From the NCBI GenBank assembly GCA_964609385.1, contig CAZSSM010000047.1, positions 1-55,539 on the forward strand: a DNA stretch of 55,539 nt, written 5' to 3'. Within the stretch, counting starts at the first letter, position 1; the number at the start of each line of letters is the position of its first letter. Below, in pieces: positions 8,737-18,250 of this stretch. The notes under the pieces were generated by a model. That model was not told where the DNA came from, did no database searches, and was given only the letters and a program-made list of their open reading frames with translations. The position numbers were made by a program, and so were the translations under genes. Source of the stretch: CAZSSM01 sp964609385 (lineage in GTDB: Bacteria; Planctomycetota; Planctomycetia; Isosphaerales; Isosphaeraceae).

Positions 8737-9657
8737 TCAAACCGGCGATGTCTGTCCACACACCTCCAGTTTCCAGTCCTCCAGATCCGATGTGTAGCCC
8801 AGAGTCAACAAGAGCTGGCACGCTTCGAACGTGAATGCTCGGCACGCTTCGTCCGTCAGATCTCGTTTCCAACGGGACGTTGCTTTCTGGTAGATGGATT
8901 GCCTGACTTCGGGGTGTGGCGAATCGACGCCTTCCTCCATTTTTCTTTGGTGATGATTGAGGATCTCCGGATGGAAGGGCAGCTCGAGCCAGTCGAGGAG
9001 GCTCTTGATTGTCGACTCGGGCTCTTCCACCAGGGATTCGTAGCGGATCTCGTAGTAGTTGGACTTTCCCCGAAATGCGAGCCCACGATTGGTACTTCGG
9101 ACCCACCGATCCACACAGAGATCCCACGGATTGATGATGCCGGTTGGCACGCGGTTGCCGTTTTCGTTGCGATATTTCGGATGATTCCGGAGCGAGCAGA
9201 CGACATCGCGGCCATCCCGAACGATGTGGATGAACCGGGCGTGGGGGAAGAAGGAGAAGACCGTTTCCATCGCGTCGACCACCGAAGGCGACTTGATTCC
9301 CCAGAGCGGCTTGCTTTGGGCTGCGAGGGCTTCAGCCATGGTCCGATCGACGAACTCTCCCAGACAGTAAGCACGGCGATAATGGTGTCGTAGTCGGTGG
9401 ATCGAGAGTCCGGTGCAATGCATCATGCCCTGTCGGTTTCGCCCGCCCTCCTGAAAGACCCCGTTCTCCGGCCCGATCCAGATCGCGGGATGATTATCGA
9501 GGAGGACTCGCAGCAGAGTGGATCCGGTCCGTGGCGAACCCCCGATGATGATCGGTCGTGTCGCGGATCGGTATGGCGCGGTCCACCATCCAAGTTTGAG
9601 CCGGCCTCGACTGAGCGAGTTGACGAGTCGTGCGAGCTGGGGTGGTACGGATCGCAT
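8737..9657 (-). CDS. Sulfotransferase family protein (second of three)
   Basis: A 306-residue PAPS-dependent sulfotransferase. IIIGGSPRTGSTLLRVLLDN near residues 36-55 is the 5'-PSB loop, and FIHIVRDGRDVVCSLRNHP near residues 141-159 is the 3'-PB motif with the invariant Arg and Ser. A conserved tail motif YESLVEEPESTIKSLLDWL follows near residue 205. The ATG at 9657 has no strong Shine-Dalgarno sequence. It is separated by 203 bp from the next sulfotransferase gene and by 166 bp from the glycosyltransferase upstream, both on the same strand. Confidence 0.88.
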   Translation of the reverse strand: MRSVPPQLARLVNSLSRGRLKLGWWTAPYRSATRPIIIGGSPRTGSTLLRVLLDNHPAIWIGPENGVFQEGGRNRQGMMHCTGLSIHRLRHHYRRAYCLGEFVDRTMAEALAAQSKPLWGIKSPSVVDAMETVFSFFPHARFIHIVRDGRDVVCSLRNHPKYRNENGNRVPTGIINPWDLCVDRWVRSTNRGLAFRGKSNYYEIRYESLVEEPESTIKSLLDWLELPFHPEILNHHQRKMEEGVDSPHPEVRQSIYQKATSRWKRDLTDEACRAFTFEACQLLLTLGYTSDLEDWKLEVCGQTSPV

Positions 9658-9823
9658 GATGTTGGGTTCCCGACCGAATCCAGATAAGGTACCGATCCGG
9701 TTGTCGGACCGGGTGTCTCTGCCCTACCAGGCCGACAACGATTCCGAATGGTGATGGGCCGGTGGGGTGGTTGTTGGGGCGCGGGCTGCTTGCCGAGCGA
9801 ACGGGTCGCGGCCTCGAGGCGGA

Positions 9824-10981
9824 TCAGGTCGATTCCACCGCCTTGAGCACCATCCGAGACTCCCGGAGCTCGCGATAGATCGCGACGAGGTGGTCGAGGC
9901 TGTTCATGGGATCGAATCGGCGCCGAATGCGATCGAGTGCCGCATCCCCTCTGGCCTGTCGCCATCCCCGGTCTCGGATCAGGCGGTCGGCCTCCTCGAC
10001 GAGCCCGTCGATGTCGCCGACTTCGGTCACATAGCCGGCGTCGCCGAGGACTTCGGCGACCGAGCCGCCGCGATAGGCGACCACCGGTCGTCGCGAGGCC
10101 ATCGCCTCACAGACGCTCATGCCGAACGTCTCATATTCACTTGTAGAAACGAAAAGATCAATGGCATTGTAGAACCGTGCGACATCTTGGATTTTGCCGA
10201 GCCAATGGAAGCGTGGGGCCAGTCCGCGTTCTTGAACGAGTTGGAGGATAGTTTCGCGGTAGGGCTCGTCGCCCGGCCGCGCGTCGCCGGCGAGCACGCC
10301 GACGACCTGGGGATGGTGTTCGGCGAGTCGGGCGACCAGCGTGATGAAATCCTCGATCCGCTTGCGGGGCCGCAGGGCGCTGGCGGTGCCGATCAGGAAG
10401 GCGTCGCGTGGCAGGCCCCAGGTGGCTCGGGCCTCGGCCGGCTCGGCGTTATCGGCGGTGAAGACGTCGACGTCGATGCCCAGCGGGACGATGTGTTGAC
10501 GCTCTGGCGGCACGACCGGATCGACGGCCTCGGCACTATCGTGGCGCTGCGTCTCGGAGGTCCATAAAAGCGCGTCGGGCCGCTTCCAGCCGTCGAAGGC
10601 CCATGCGGCGAAGCCCGGCTCGACGCGATAGCGGATGTGGCAGACGACGGGGCGATTCATCAGTCGGGCCAGCAGGACGCCGAAGGGATAGGCGTCGTGT
10701 TCGTTGCAGTGGATCAGGTCGATGCCACCCCAGCGTCGGCAGGCCCGCACGATGCGCAACAGACGCGTGATCCCGCTCCAGAGCTTCCACTTGTCCGGCC
10801 AGATCATCGGGTCGACCAGGCAGGGGATCTCGGCGCGGTCGAGCCAATCGCTGAGCGGGCCGGCCTGAGCGACCCCAACATGGGGCACCAGGCCGCGTTG
10901 ACGACCGGCAACCAACCAATGCTGGAGCGTCCGCGTGGTGCTGCCCAGGTTCGGGTTCATGGTCAGATAGAGGATACGCAT
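9824..10981 (-). CDS. GT4-like glycosyltransferase
   Basis: A GT-B retaining glycosyltransferase of about 385 residues. The first domain opens with MRILYLTMNPNLGSTTRTL. The donor-binding second domain shows LIGTASALRPRKRIEDFI, FVSTSEYETFGMSVCEAMA (the EX7E-type region) and PVVAYRGGSVAEVL. The frame extends to a GTG at 11062, but the added 27 residues are low-complexity, so the internal ATG at 10981 is preferred; neither has a strong ribosome site. It is one of seven GT-B enzymes in the locus and is placed between sulfotransferase genes. Its sugar cannot be deduced. Confidence 0.85.
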   Translation of the reverse strand: MRILYLTMNPNLGSTTRTLQHWLVAGRQRGLVPHVGVAQAGPLSDWLDRAEIPCLVDPMIWPDKWKLWSGITRLLRIVRACRRWGGIDLIHCNEHDAYPFGVLLARLMNRPVVCHIRYRVEPGFAAWAFDGWKRPDALLWTSETQRHDSAEAVDPVVPPERQHIVPLGIDVDVFTADNAEPAEARATWGLPRDAFLIGTASALRPRKRIEDFITLVARLAEHHPQVVGVLAGDARPGDEPYRETILQLVQERGLAPRFHWLGKIQDVARFYNAIDLFVSTSEYETFGMSVCEAMASRRPVVAYRGGSVAEVLGDAGYVTEVGDIDGLVEEADRLIRDRGWRQARGDAALDRIRRRFDPMNSLDHLVAIYRELRESRMVLKAVEST

Positions 10982-11112
10982 GGCGCGTGGACGATCCGTG
11001 GGCTGGGCTTCTGAGGTCTGGAACGAGGGCTCGGGATCGGTCTGGAGTGGGCTGTTGACCACACCACAGGTCGGCTTGTTCCGGTTCTGTTCTGGTTCTG
11101 ATTCCCTCTAGC

Positions 11113-12033
11113 TCAACAGGCGTAGCCGAGGGACGTCAATATCGGCGCGAGGGTGGGCAAGACCTGATCGATCTGATCGCCGTAGAGGCGCCGCCATTTG
11201 TCGGGATCGGGAGGCGTGACGGTGGTCCGGCTCAACGGGCGCTCGCGGAGGTAGTTCTGGAGCATGGGACCGATCTCGAGGTCGCAGAACCGGGCCAGGC
11301 GTTCGGCCAAGGCGTCAGGGTTGTCTTGCAGTTCTTCGTAGAAGACGAGGGTCTTGCGGTCGTCAGGGATGTGCTGGAGAGAATTTTGAATGAACTGCAC
11401 ATGCTGAGTCCAGCTCCAGGCACAGACCTCGACCAAGGGTCGGGTGGCCACATCCTGCCAGCCCGGCGGTGCGGGGTAGGCCCAGTGGATCAGTTCGGAT
11501 CCGGTGGCGCGGAGCGCCTCTTGCAGCGCGGGCTTCTCGAACCGGCCGGTCTGATTCCAGCCCTGCATCATCGAGCCGATCGTCGGCCGCGCGTCGCGGA
11601 CCAGAAAGATGTAGCGGGCGTCGGGGAAGAGCCGTTGAAGGACCTCGAGGTGGAAGGCGTGGGCGATCGTCTTATCGAGGTAGCGGATGGTGCGGAGCCC
11701 CAGCTTCGACAGCGGATCGACCCGACCGGGCAACTCCTCGCGGCCCCAGATGGCCTGGCGGTACGACTCGCGACGGAGGGTCGCGGCACGTTCGGCGGTC
11801 AGTTCGTCGGCCCCGACGTGATCGGACGGTTCGGCGTGGCGTTGGTAGGGGAAGACGCTCCACCAGAGCGCGTCCATCTCATGGGTCCAAGTCCAGGCCG
11901 ATTCGAGCCGTCGGAGGATCTCGAACAGGAAGGTCGATCCGGACCGCGGTGCTGAGAGCAGGAACACCGGGCGATCGAACCGGTCGTAGGACCGTCGGCG
12001 ATCGAGCTGGCCGATCCAGGAACGCGGACCCAT
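11113..12033 (-). CDS. Sulfotransferase family protein (third of three)
   Basis: A 306-residue P-loop sulfotransferase. FLLSAPRSGSTFLFEILRRL near residues 24-43 is the PAPS 5'-phosphosulfate loop; YIFLVRDARPTIGSMMQGW near residues 140-158 is the 3'-phosphate motif, with Ala replacing the common Gly after Asp. The C-terminal part (FYEELQDNPDALAERLARF) matches the usual helix after the motif. GGGAGG lies 9 nt before the ATG. It follows the GT2 gene by only 27 nt, so the two are very probably cotranscribed and may act on the same sugar. Confidence 0.88.
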   Translation of the reverse strand: MGPRSWIGQLDRRRSYDRFDRPVFLLSAPRSGSTFLFEILRRLESAWTWTHEMDALWWSVFPYQRHAEPSDHVGADELTAERAATLRRESYRQAIWGREELPGRVDPLSKLGLRTIRYLDKTIAHAFHLEVLQRLFPDARYIFLVRDARPTIGSMMQGWNQTGRFEKPALQEALRATGSELIHWAYPAPPGWQDVATRPLVEVCAWSWTQHVQFIQNSLQHIPDDRKTLVFYEELQDNPDALAERLARFCDLEIGPMLQNYLRERPLSRTTVTPPDPDKWRRLYGDQIDQVLPTLAPILTSLGYAC

Positions 12034-12060
12034 CGTGGCAAACCTCCCGAGACGGTCCGA

Positions 12061-13080
12061 TCAGGCCGGCACCAAGGATCGCAGTTGCAGGTGGATATAG
12101 GTCTTCCAGTAGGCCAAGTCCCAGGGCCAAAGGCGAAGCCCGCGTCGGCACATGGCCAGCGCTTCGCGTCGTCGCCGATGGGGCCAGAGCAGCGTGTAGC
12201 CCAGGACCCAGAAGTAGACGCTGCTGAGCCGTTGATCGATGGCTCGACGCTCGGCGGGGCTCAGCGGCAGTTCGTCGCGAACCTCTTCGTAGCCACGGGC
12301 CAGCGCTTCGAAGACGCCGATCCGTTTGACCACCGACGATTCGGTCGAGGCCGCCGACGAGTTGCTCTGGTGGATCCGGTAGGTGATGTGGATTTGGTCG
12401 AGGTAGCCGATCCGGAGCCCCTCGGCCAGCGCGCGGACGACGAAGAGCTGATCCTCGGCCTCGTTCCGGAAGTGGGTCCGGAACCGGCGCTCGGCGAAGA
12501 CCGACCCGCGAAAGACCGAGTTCTGCAGCCCACAGTAGAGGCCGTGCAGGACCATGCAACGGAGCGTACCTGGGTCGTCGAAGACGTGGAGCGGGCCACG
12601 CGGATCGACGGCTAGCCGGAGGAAAGGGCGGGGCTGGCCATGGACTAGGAACGACTTCGGGTTGACGATCTGCCCGGTGGCGTGGTCCAGCTTTCGGCCG
12701 GCGCCATAGACCCAATCGACATCGGGGTTCGCCTCGAGAGCCCTGACGCAGTCGTCGAGGTGATGGGGCATCCAGAGGTCGTCGCTATCGAAGAAGGCGA
12801 TGTAGCGCCCCTGTGCGTGGTTGAGTCCGGTGTTGCGCGCCCCGTAGGCCCCTTGGTTGTCCTGGTAGATGTAATGGACCGGTTGGGCGATCGACTGGCG
12901 AAGGTCGGCGACCAACTCGGCGGTCTCATCGACGCTGCCGTCGTCGACGACGATCAGCTCCCAGTCCGAGAAGTGCTGGGCGCGGATCGAGGCGAAGGCC
13001 TCGTTCAGGAACCCAGCCCGGTTGTAGGTCGGCAGGACGATGCTGAGGCAAGGGGGCGCGGACGTGGCGGTCATCGTCAT
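12061..13080 (-). CDS. GT2 family glycosyltransferase
   Basis: A GT-A inverting glycosyltransferase of 339 residues. The N-terminal nucleotide-sugar domain shows LSIVLPTYNRAGFLNEAF, then ELIVVDDGSVDETAEL, and the metal-binding acidic motif in AFFDSDDLWMPHHLDD. The C-terminal third is helical and Arg-rich. The ATG at 13080 follows GAAGGA by 8 nt, so an upstream in-frame ATG at 13113 is unlikely. It is the only GT-A type transferase apart from the membrane enzymes of the locus. Enzymes of this group add sugars such as rhamnose, galactose or GlcNAc; the sequence does not decide which. Confidence 0.88.
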   Translation of the reverse strand: MTMTATSAPPCLSIVLPTYNRAGFLNEAFASIRAQHFSDWELIVVDDGSVDETAELVADLRQSIAQPVHYIYQDNQGAYGARNTGLNHAQGRYIAFFDSDDLWMPHHLDDCVRALEANPDVDWVYGAGRKLDHATGQIVNPKSFLVHGQPRPFLRLAVDPRGPLHVFDDPGTLRCMVLHGLYCGLQNSVFRGSVFAERRFRTHFRNEAEDQLFVVRALAEGLRIGYLDQIHITYRIHQSNSSAASTESSVVKRIGVFEALARGYEEVRDELPLSPAERRAIDQRLSSVYFWVLGYTLLWPHRRRREALAMCRRGLRLWPWDLAYWKTYIHLQLRSLVPA

Positions 13081-13136
13081 CGTGCGGGTCCTTCGGCGGG
13101 TCCTCGGCGGCACGGAGGCTGGATGAGGGACGGGTC

Positions 13137-15560
13137 TCAGGAGCGGACACCGCTACCGTTGGGATATGTAGGCTGATCGACCGCCGAGACGAGGGCGTGG
13201 CGGATCCAATCGAGGGTCAACCGCATCGCCTCGCTGCGCGGCACGTCGGCGTGATAGTCCAGGAGGCGGTTCGCTTTTTCCGAGCGGATCACGACGGATC
13301 GGGGTCGACGGGTCATCACACCGGGGCCGGGGTTGTCGTTGGGGTGGCGATAGATCGTCGCTGACTCAAGGCCCATCATGCTCCGGAGCCGGTCCTCGAT
13401 GGCGGGGCACCGCTGGAGGGTCCATCGGGGCAGGGCTCCATAGGGGTCGGTCTCAAGGACCTTGCGGGCCATCGCGCGGAGTTCGGCAGAGGTGGCGATG
13501 GCGCGGAGGCCACCGAGCCAGCCGGACTGGCTCGGTGGCTTGGCTCGTCGGGCAGATTGGGCCGAATCGTCGACGGCCCCCGGTTCGGAGACCAGCGGAA
13601 CGCCGAGGTCCTTGGCGAAATAGCCGAAGTACCCTTCCCAGGTCATCCGGTCGTCAGCGCCGAGGCAGAAGACCTCGCCGACGGCTTGGTTCCGGTCCGG
13701 TTCCAGGGCCCGTCGGATGGCGCCGACGACATCATCGACGAAGACGGTGTTGGAGACGGCCCGATCGCCACCGATCAGTCGGAAACGCTCCGCGGCGAGC
13801 TTCTCGATCGGATCGATGACGAAGGTGCGCCCGAACGGGCCGTAGATGTTGGCCAGGCGCAGGAGGACTGCTGGTAGTCCGCGCTGAACGGCCTGCTGGA
13901 CGACTTGCTCCGCGCGGGCCTTGCTCAGGTTGTAGGTGTGCTTGCCGGGTCGGAGCGGGGTCTGTTCGTCGACCTCGCCGAGGACCTCGTTGCCGTAGAC
14001 GGCGATCGTGCTGAGGTGGACGAAGCGCCCGACACGCGCGGCCAGGGCGGCCTCGACCAGGCTTTGGGTGCCCCCGACGGTGACGTCGAAGATCGTGCGA
14101 TCCTGGCCGTAGCTGGTCCCGATGGCGCAGTGGACGACGGCATCGCAATCGGCCACGGCGTCATGCATTTGCGACGACGAACGAACATCTCCTTGAATGA
14201 TCTCGACGGGCAGGCGGGCCAACCGCGCGGCGTTGGCCGGGTTGTGCACCAGGGCACGGACCTGCCAACCGTCGCGGAGGTGCAGCAGTTCGGCGACCCG
14301 ACAACCGATGAACCCCGAGGCACCGGTGATCAAAACACGTTTGCCGATTCCCGAAGCCGCCGGGGCGACCGGGGCGATCCGCGCGGGCGAGGGGCCGTTC
14401 GAGGTGACCGACTTGCGCCACGCGAACCGCTCCGAGGGTAGGCCGGCCGTGACCCAGGGCTCGACCAGCGGCTCGGCCAACCCGTAGCACGACTCGATCA
14501 GCTCGATCGAGGGCAGGGCCGAGCGACCGCTCAATTGAGGTTCCCGACCGGTCCGGATCGCCGTCAACCAGTCGTCGGTCTGTGCACGGAAGGCGGCGTA
14601 TCCCGAGCCGTCGTGCCGGCGCTCGGCATCGTCCCATTGAGCCGAGAGTCGGGCGTCTCGGGGCTGGCCATCTGACGGGTCGCGGAGGTCCCATCCCTGC
14701 GGGTGGATGGTGACCCGGCGGTTCTCCCCCAAGGGCAGTGCGAGGACGGCCGACTCGCAGGTGATTCGGATGCCCCCCGGACGTTTCCGGGTCCGGCTCA
14801 TTTCGACGGTCCCCTCCACGGGCCCGGAGGCGGTCTGGATCCGGAGCTGAATCGCGCAATCCGACTCGATCCCGCCCAGCGAGTTATGTTGGTATTTGAG
14901 CACCTCAGCCTGGCCGGGCAGGACGTGCAGGAGCATGTCGAGCACATGCGCACCCATGTCGAGCAGGACGCCGCCGCCGGCCTGATCGCGTCGCATGTTG
15001 CCGAGCGTTGCGGAGGGCCAGCCGTAGAAGGCGCCGGAGCGGACTGAGAAGGCGACGACCCGGCCGTAGGCTCGGCCGGCGACCAGGGCACGAAGCAGCT
15101 CGGTGCTGGGCAGCAGCCGTCGGAACAGGCCGACGGTCAGGACGACGCCGGCGCGCTCGGCGGCTTCGACCATGGCGATCGACTCGGCCAAGGTCGGGGC
15201 CATCGGCTTCTCAACAAGAGTGTGGATCCCGCGCTCGGCCAGATCGATGCAACTGTCGGCGTGGTGGGCCGGCGGGGTGGCCACCAGCGCGGCGTCGACC
15301 CGGTCGGGAGATAATTGATCGAGGGATGAGACGGCCTGATCGATCCGGTAGTCTCGAGCGATCCGTCGGGCACGCTCGAGGTCGCGGTCGACCGCGGCGA
15401 CCAAGCGGACCTCGCCGTGTCCGGCCAGTACGGGCAGGTGGAACTGTTGGGCCACCGCGCCGCAGCCGATAATCGCCACGCGGATCGGCCCGTCGGCGAT
15501 CCGGCCCGTCGCGATCTGGCCGGGCGTCTGCTGGTCAGATTGTGGCCGACTCATTGCCAT
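13137..15560 (-). CDS. Fused Gfo/Idh/MocA oxidoreductase and NAD-dependent SDR epimerase
   Basis: An 807-residue two-enzyme fusion. Residues about 26-375 are a Gfo/Idh/MocA dehydrogenase: IRVAIIGCGAVAQQF binds the dinucleotide, EKP at 117-119 carries the catalytic Lys, and GGGVLLDMGAHVLDM (196-210) holds the usual Asp and His. After a Pro/Ala linker (about 385-405), residues 407 to about 690 are an extended SDR: GASGFIG at 413-419, HLSTIAVYG at 515-523 and YNLSK with Tyr543 and Lys547. The tail has about 110 further residues without a clear domain. Both halves keep their catalytic residues, so one chain could do two successive steps on a nucleotide sugar. The ATG at 15560 follows GGAG by 8 nt and overlaps the ABC ATPase gene by 26 nt. 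An in-frame extension to 15797 is rejected because it overlaps that gene. Confidence 0.88.
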   Translation of the reverse strand: MAMSRPQSDQQTPGQIATGRIADGPIRVAIIGCGAVAQQFHLPVLAGHGEVRLVAAVDRDLERARRIARDYRIDQAVSSLDQLSPDRVDAALVATPPAHHADSCIDLAERGIHTLVEKPMAPTLAESIAMVEAAERAGVVLTVGLFRRLLPSTELLRALVAGRAYGRVVAFSVRSGAFYGWPSATLGNMRRDQAGGGVLLDMGAHVLDMLLHVLPGQAEVLKYQHNSLGGIESDCAIQLRIQTASGPVEGTVEMSRTRKRPGGIRITCESAVLALPLGENRRVTIHPQGWDLRDPSDGQPRDARLSAQWDDAERRHDGSGYAAFRAQTDDWLTAIRTGREPQLSGRSALPSIELIESCYGLAEPLVEPWVTAGLPSERFAWRKSVTSNGPSPARIAPVAPAASGIGKRVLITGASGFIGCRVAELLHLRDGWQVRALVHNPANAARLARLPVEIIQGDVRSSSQMHDAVADCDAVVHCAIGTSYGQDRTIFDVTVGGTQSLVEAALAARVGRFVHLSTIAVYGNEVLGEVDEQTPLRPGKHTYNLSKARAEQVVQQAVQRGLPAVLLRLANIYGPFGRTFVIDPIEKLAAERFRLIGGDRAVSNTVFVDDVVGAIRRALEPDRNQAVGEVFCLGADDRMTWEGYFGYFAKDLGVPLVSEPGAVDDSAQSARRAKPPSQSGWLGGLRAIATSAELRAMARKVLETDPYGALPRWTLQRCPAIEDRLRSMMGLESATIYRHPNDNPGPGVMTRRPRSVVIRSEKANRLLDYHADVPRSEAMRLTLDWIRHALVSAVDQPTYPNGSGVRS

Positions 15561-16830
15561 CGTTGCGGCTCCATCGCGAGCGAACCAAGAACCGGCCGCC
15601 TTGAGGATTGGGGGCGCGGCCGTTCCCGTAGTAGTCCGAGCCCAGAACCTCGAACCAGGCGGCCTGTTCGATCGTGTCGGTGGTCTTGTGAGGCGGCACC
15701 CCCGAGTTGAGCATGATGGCGTAGCGGCCCGGGGCCAGCGACAGCTCATCGATCGTACAGCGGATCTGATCCCCACCTTGCAGGGGGATCGGCCCATCTT
15801 GGTGGTAGGTCGCTGCGGTGAAGAGCCGTGTGCCGTACATGTCGTCGATGCCGACGACCACCTCGTAGGCCTCGGCTTTGGGGATCGCGCCGTAGTCGAT
15901 TTCCAGGGTCAGTTGTTCGCCAGCGAGGATCTGGTCGGTGACGACGCCGGAGCTGTTAATCAGGCGGAGGGTCCGGAAGATCGGCCGTCGACCGCCGAGC
16001 CGACCGGGATGGTCGGTCAGGTCGATTTCGCCGCCGGCCGAGGGGGTACAGTGGCTGGCGTAGTGTTCGATCCCGGTTTCGCAGTCGCCGAAGTAGTCGA
16101 GTCGCCCTTGGTCCAGGCAGGCGACGCGTTGGCAGAGGTTGCGGATGGCGGCCATGTTGTGGCTGACAAACAGGACGGTCCGGCCCGAGCGGCCGACCTC
16201 GCCGAGCCGGCCGAGGCACCGCTTTTGGAACGCTGCGTCGCCGACGGCCAACACCTCGTCGACCAGGAGGATCTCGGTCTCCAGGTGCGAGGCCACCGCG
16301 AAGGCCAGCCGCACGTACATCCCGCTGGAGTACCGCTTGACCGGCGTGTCGAGATATTTGGAGATGTCGGCGAAGGCAACAATGTCGTCGAACTTGCGGT
16401 CGATCTCGCCGCGGCTCATGCCGAGGATCGCGCCGTTGAGGTAGATGTTCTCGCGGCCGGTCAACTCCTGATGGAAGCCGGTGCCGACCTCCAGGAGGCT
16501 GCCGACGCGCCCACGGAGGGTAACCCGACCGGAGGTCGGTTCGGTGACCCGGTTGAGGATCTTCAGCAGGGTCGACTTGCCGGCCCCGTTACGTCCGATG
16601 ACACCGACGACCTCGCCGGGCTCGATCTGCAGCGACAGGTCACGAAGCGCCCAGTGGGTCCGGTCCGGATCGCCCGAGCCACCCGAACCCAGTTGCGAGA
16701 GTTCACGGAGCCGTCGCCAAGGGGCCAGCACGGCCCGGCCGACGGCCTCACGGAGCGTCCGGTAGTTCGACGCGTCGTGAGCGCCGACGCGATAACGCTT
16801 CGAGAGGTTTTCAATCGTAATGGCCGACAT
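15535..16830 (-). CDS. wzt: ABC transporter ATP-binding protein with Wzt-type C-terminal domain
   Basis: A 431-residue polysaccharide ABC exporter ATPase. IGRNGAGKSTLLKIL is Walker A, RYSSGMYVRLAFAVA contains the signature motif and EILLVDEVLAVGD is Walker B. The Q-loop region (GTGFHQELTGRENIYLNG) matches the KpsT/Wzt/TagH branch. Residues about 255-431 form an extra beta-rich domain like the Wzt C-terminal domain, which in O9-type systems recognises a modified chain end. AAAGGGA stands before the ATG. The gene overlaps the ligase gene upstream by 20 nt and the fused oxidoreductase downstream by 26 nt, so all three should be translated together. Its permease partner is the gene at 18251-19174. 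Confidence 0.92.
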   Translation of the reverse strand: MSAITIENLSKRYRVGAHDASNYRTLREAVGRAVLAPWRRLRELSQLGSGGSGDPDRTHWALRDLSLQIEPGEVVGVIGRNGAGKSTLLKILNRVTEPTSGRVTLRGRVGSLLEVGTGFHQELTGRENIYLNGAILGMSRGEIDRKFDDIVAFADISKYLDTPVKRYSSGMYVRLAFAVASHLETEILLVDEVLAVGDAAFQKRCLGRLGEVGRSGRTVLFVSHNMAAIRNLCQRVACLDQGRLDYFGDCETGIEHYASHCTPSAGGEIDLTDHPGRLGGRRPIFRTLRLINSSGVVTDQILAGEQLTLEIDYGAIPKAEAYEVVVGIDDMYGTRLFTAATYHQDGPIPLQGGDQIRCTIDELSLAPGRYAIMLNSGVPPHKTTDTIEQAAWFEVLGSDYYGNGRAPNPQGGRFLVRSRWSRNDGNESATI

Positions 16831-18130
16831 GGGGGTCCCTTTGTCCGACGAAAGGCTCGGCGCCGGGGTCGTGGACCGTTTCCGAGACGGCCCAGGCCGA
16901 CTCGCGCGAGGCCACCACCAGGGCCGAGGCGCCCAGGAGCGTGATGTAGTAGGGGACTTCCAGACCCTCCAGGGTCACGAACTGTGAGGCGACGAGGAAC
17001 CCGGAGATCGAGGCGATCACCATTCGCGCGATCCGGAGCAGCCAGGCCGGATGGGACTGGAGCCGGTCGCGGAGGACCCCCAGCAGTTGTCCCACGCAGA
17101 TCAGGTAGTACAGCAGCAGGCTCAGGACGCCGGGGAAACCCAGCTCGGCCCCCAACTGCATCCAGGTCGAGTGCGCCTCCTTGCCATGGGTGAAGCCGAA
17201 CTCGTGGGCCACCAGCGTCCAGTGGTCCGGGCCGAGCCCGAAGATCGGCCGCTGGAGCATGACCTCCCAACACGCTTTCCAGAGGTCCAGCCGGCTCTGT
17301 GCCGAGTAGTCCCGGTCCTCGGGGTCGCTGAAGACGGAGGCGAACCGCTCGAGCACCTCCGGGCCGGCCAGGCGGATCCCCAAAATGATCGCGATCGCGT
17401 AGACCAACAAGTGCTGGGGACGCTTGGGAAGCAAGACGAAGCAGGCGAGCCCCGAACAGATCAGCGAGAGCATTCCGCCACGCGAGAAGCTCAACAGCAC
17501 CACGTGGCCGATCAGCCCAGCACAGATCAGGCCCAGCGCTTTGCGCCAGAGCACGTTCGACTCCATCCCGAGGAAGAACGCCAGGCCGAAGGAGGTGACG
17601 AAGCCGATCGTCGCGCTGTTGTTGTCCATCCCCCCGAAGCCCAGCACGTTGATCTGATTGAACCCGTCCTTGACGTAGCTCAGGTTCAACTCGAAGGCCA
17701 CGTAGCCGTAGCTCAACGTGATGACCCAGGCCAGGATTTCGAGTTGGGCCCGGGTCCGAATCACGGTCATGCCCACGACGCACGGCAGGACGATCTTGGA
17801 GAGGTTCTCCACAAAGAGCCAGCCGATCGCCTCATTGCTGGCCGCGAAAATACAACTGAAGATCGACCAGGCGAGGTAGGCCAGTAGCGCGATTAAAGGG
17901 CCCTTGGCCGACCCGAACCGCCAATCGCCGAATCCCCGAAGTGCCCAGCCCATCAGCAGCGCGATCGCCACGATCCGGCTGTAGTTGCCCGCCGGCACCG
18001 ACCAGTGCCAGAGGTACTCCGGCTTGATGATCGCGAAGCAGATGTAGACCATCAGGCCGACGAACGGGTTGAACAGCGAGCAGATCGCCCCCCCGTACGT
18101 CAACAGATAGGTGAACAATAGACCCTTCAT
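16811..18130 (-). CDS. O-antigen ligase/polymerase-like membrane protein, exosortase-associated type
   Basis: A 439-residue integral membrane protein with about ten to twelve hydrophobic segments. The start (LLFTYLLTYGGAICSLFNPF, then KPEYLWHWSVP) resembles the putative O-glycosylation ligase family that accompanies exosortase A (TIGR03097). LLSFSRGGMLSLI and the large periplasmic loop with RLDLWKACWEVMLQRPIFG and GPDHW are the Wzy_C-type loop where catalytic Arg and His residues usually lie. It may polymerise repeat units or attach finished glycan to a protein or lipid acceptor, possibly the PEP-CTERM protein. GGAG lies 9 nt before the ATG. Polymerase and ligase cannot be told apart from sequence alone. 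Confidence 0.85.
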   Translation of the reverse strand: MKGLLFTYLLTYGGAICSLFNPFVGLMVYICFAIIKPEYLWHWSVPAGNYSRIVAIALLMGWALRGFGDWRFGSAKGPLIALLAYLAWSIFSCIFAASNEAIGWLFVENLSKIVLPCVVGMTVIRTRAQLEILAWVITLSYGYVAFELNLSYVKDGFNQINVLGFGGMDNNSATIGFVTSFGLAFFLGMESNVLWRKALGLICAGLIGHVVLLSFSRGGMLSLICSGLACFVLLPKRPQHLLVYAIAIILGIRLAGPEVLERFASVFSDPEDRDYSAQSRLDLWKACWEVMLQRPIFGLGPDHWTLVAHEFGFTHGKEAHSTWMQLGAELGFPGVLSLLLYYLICVGQLLGVLRDRLQSHPAWLLRIARMVIASISGFLVASQFVTLEGLEVPYYITLLGASALVVASRESAWAVSETVHDPGAEPFVGQRDPHVGHYD

Positions 18131-18250
18131 GGGTGCGACTCCGGCGAGCGGCGGATTAATCCTGGGGAGCGAGCCGGGAGCGACCCGAGAGATCTGGGAT
18201 CCGAAGACATTTCAACGGCTTCCGAGTGGACGAGCCTACCGCAATCTGGG

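Noticed and set aside
15601..16944. A 447-codon plus-strand frame opposite the ABC ATPase gene
   Set aside because: Antisense to a gene with all ABC motifs; no domain in the translation.
16563..17783. A 406-codon minus-strand frame spanning the ligase-like gene
   Set aside because: Arg/Gly-rich out-of-frame reading of the membrane protein gene.
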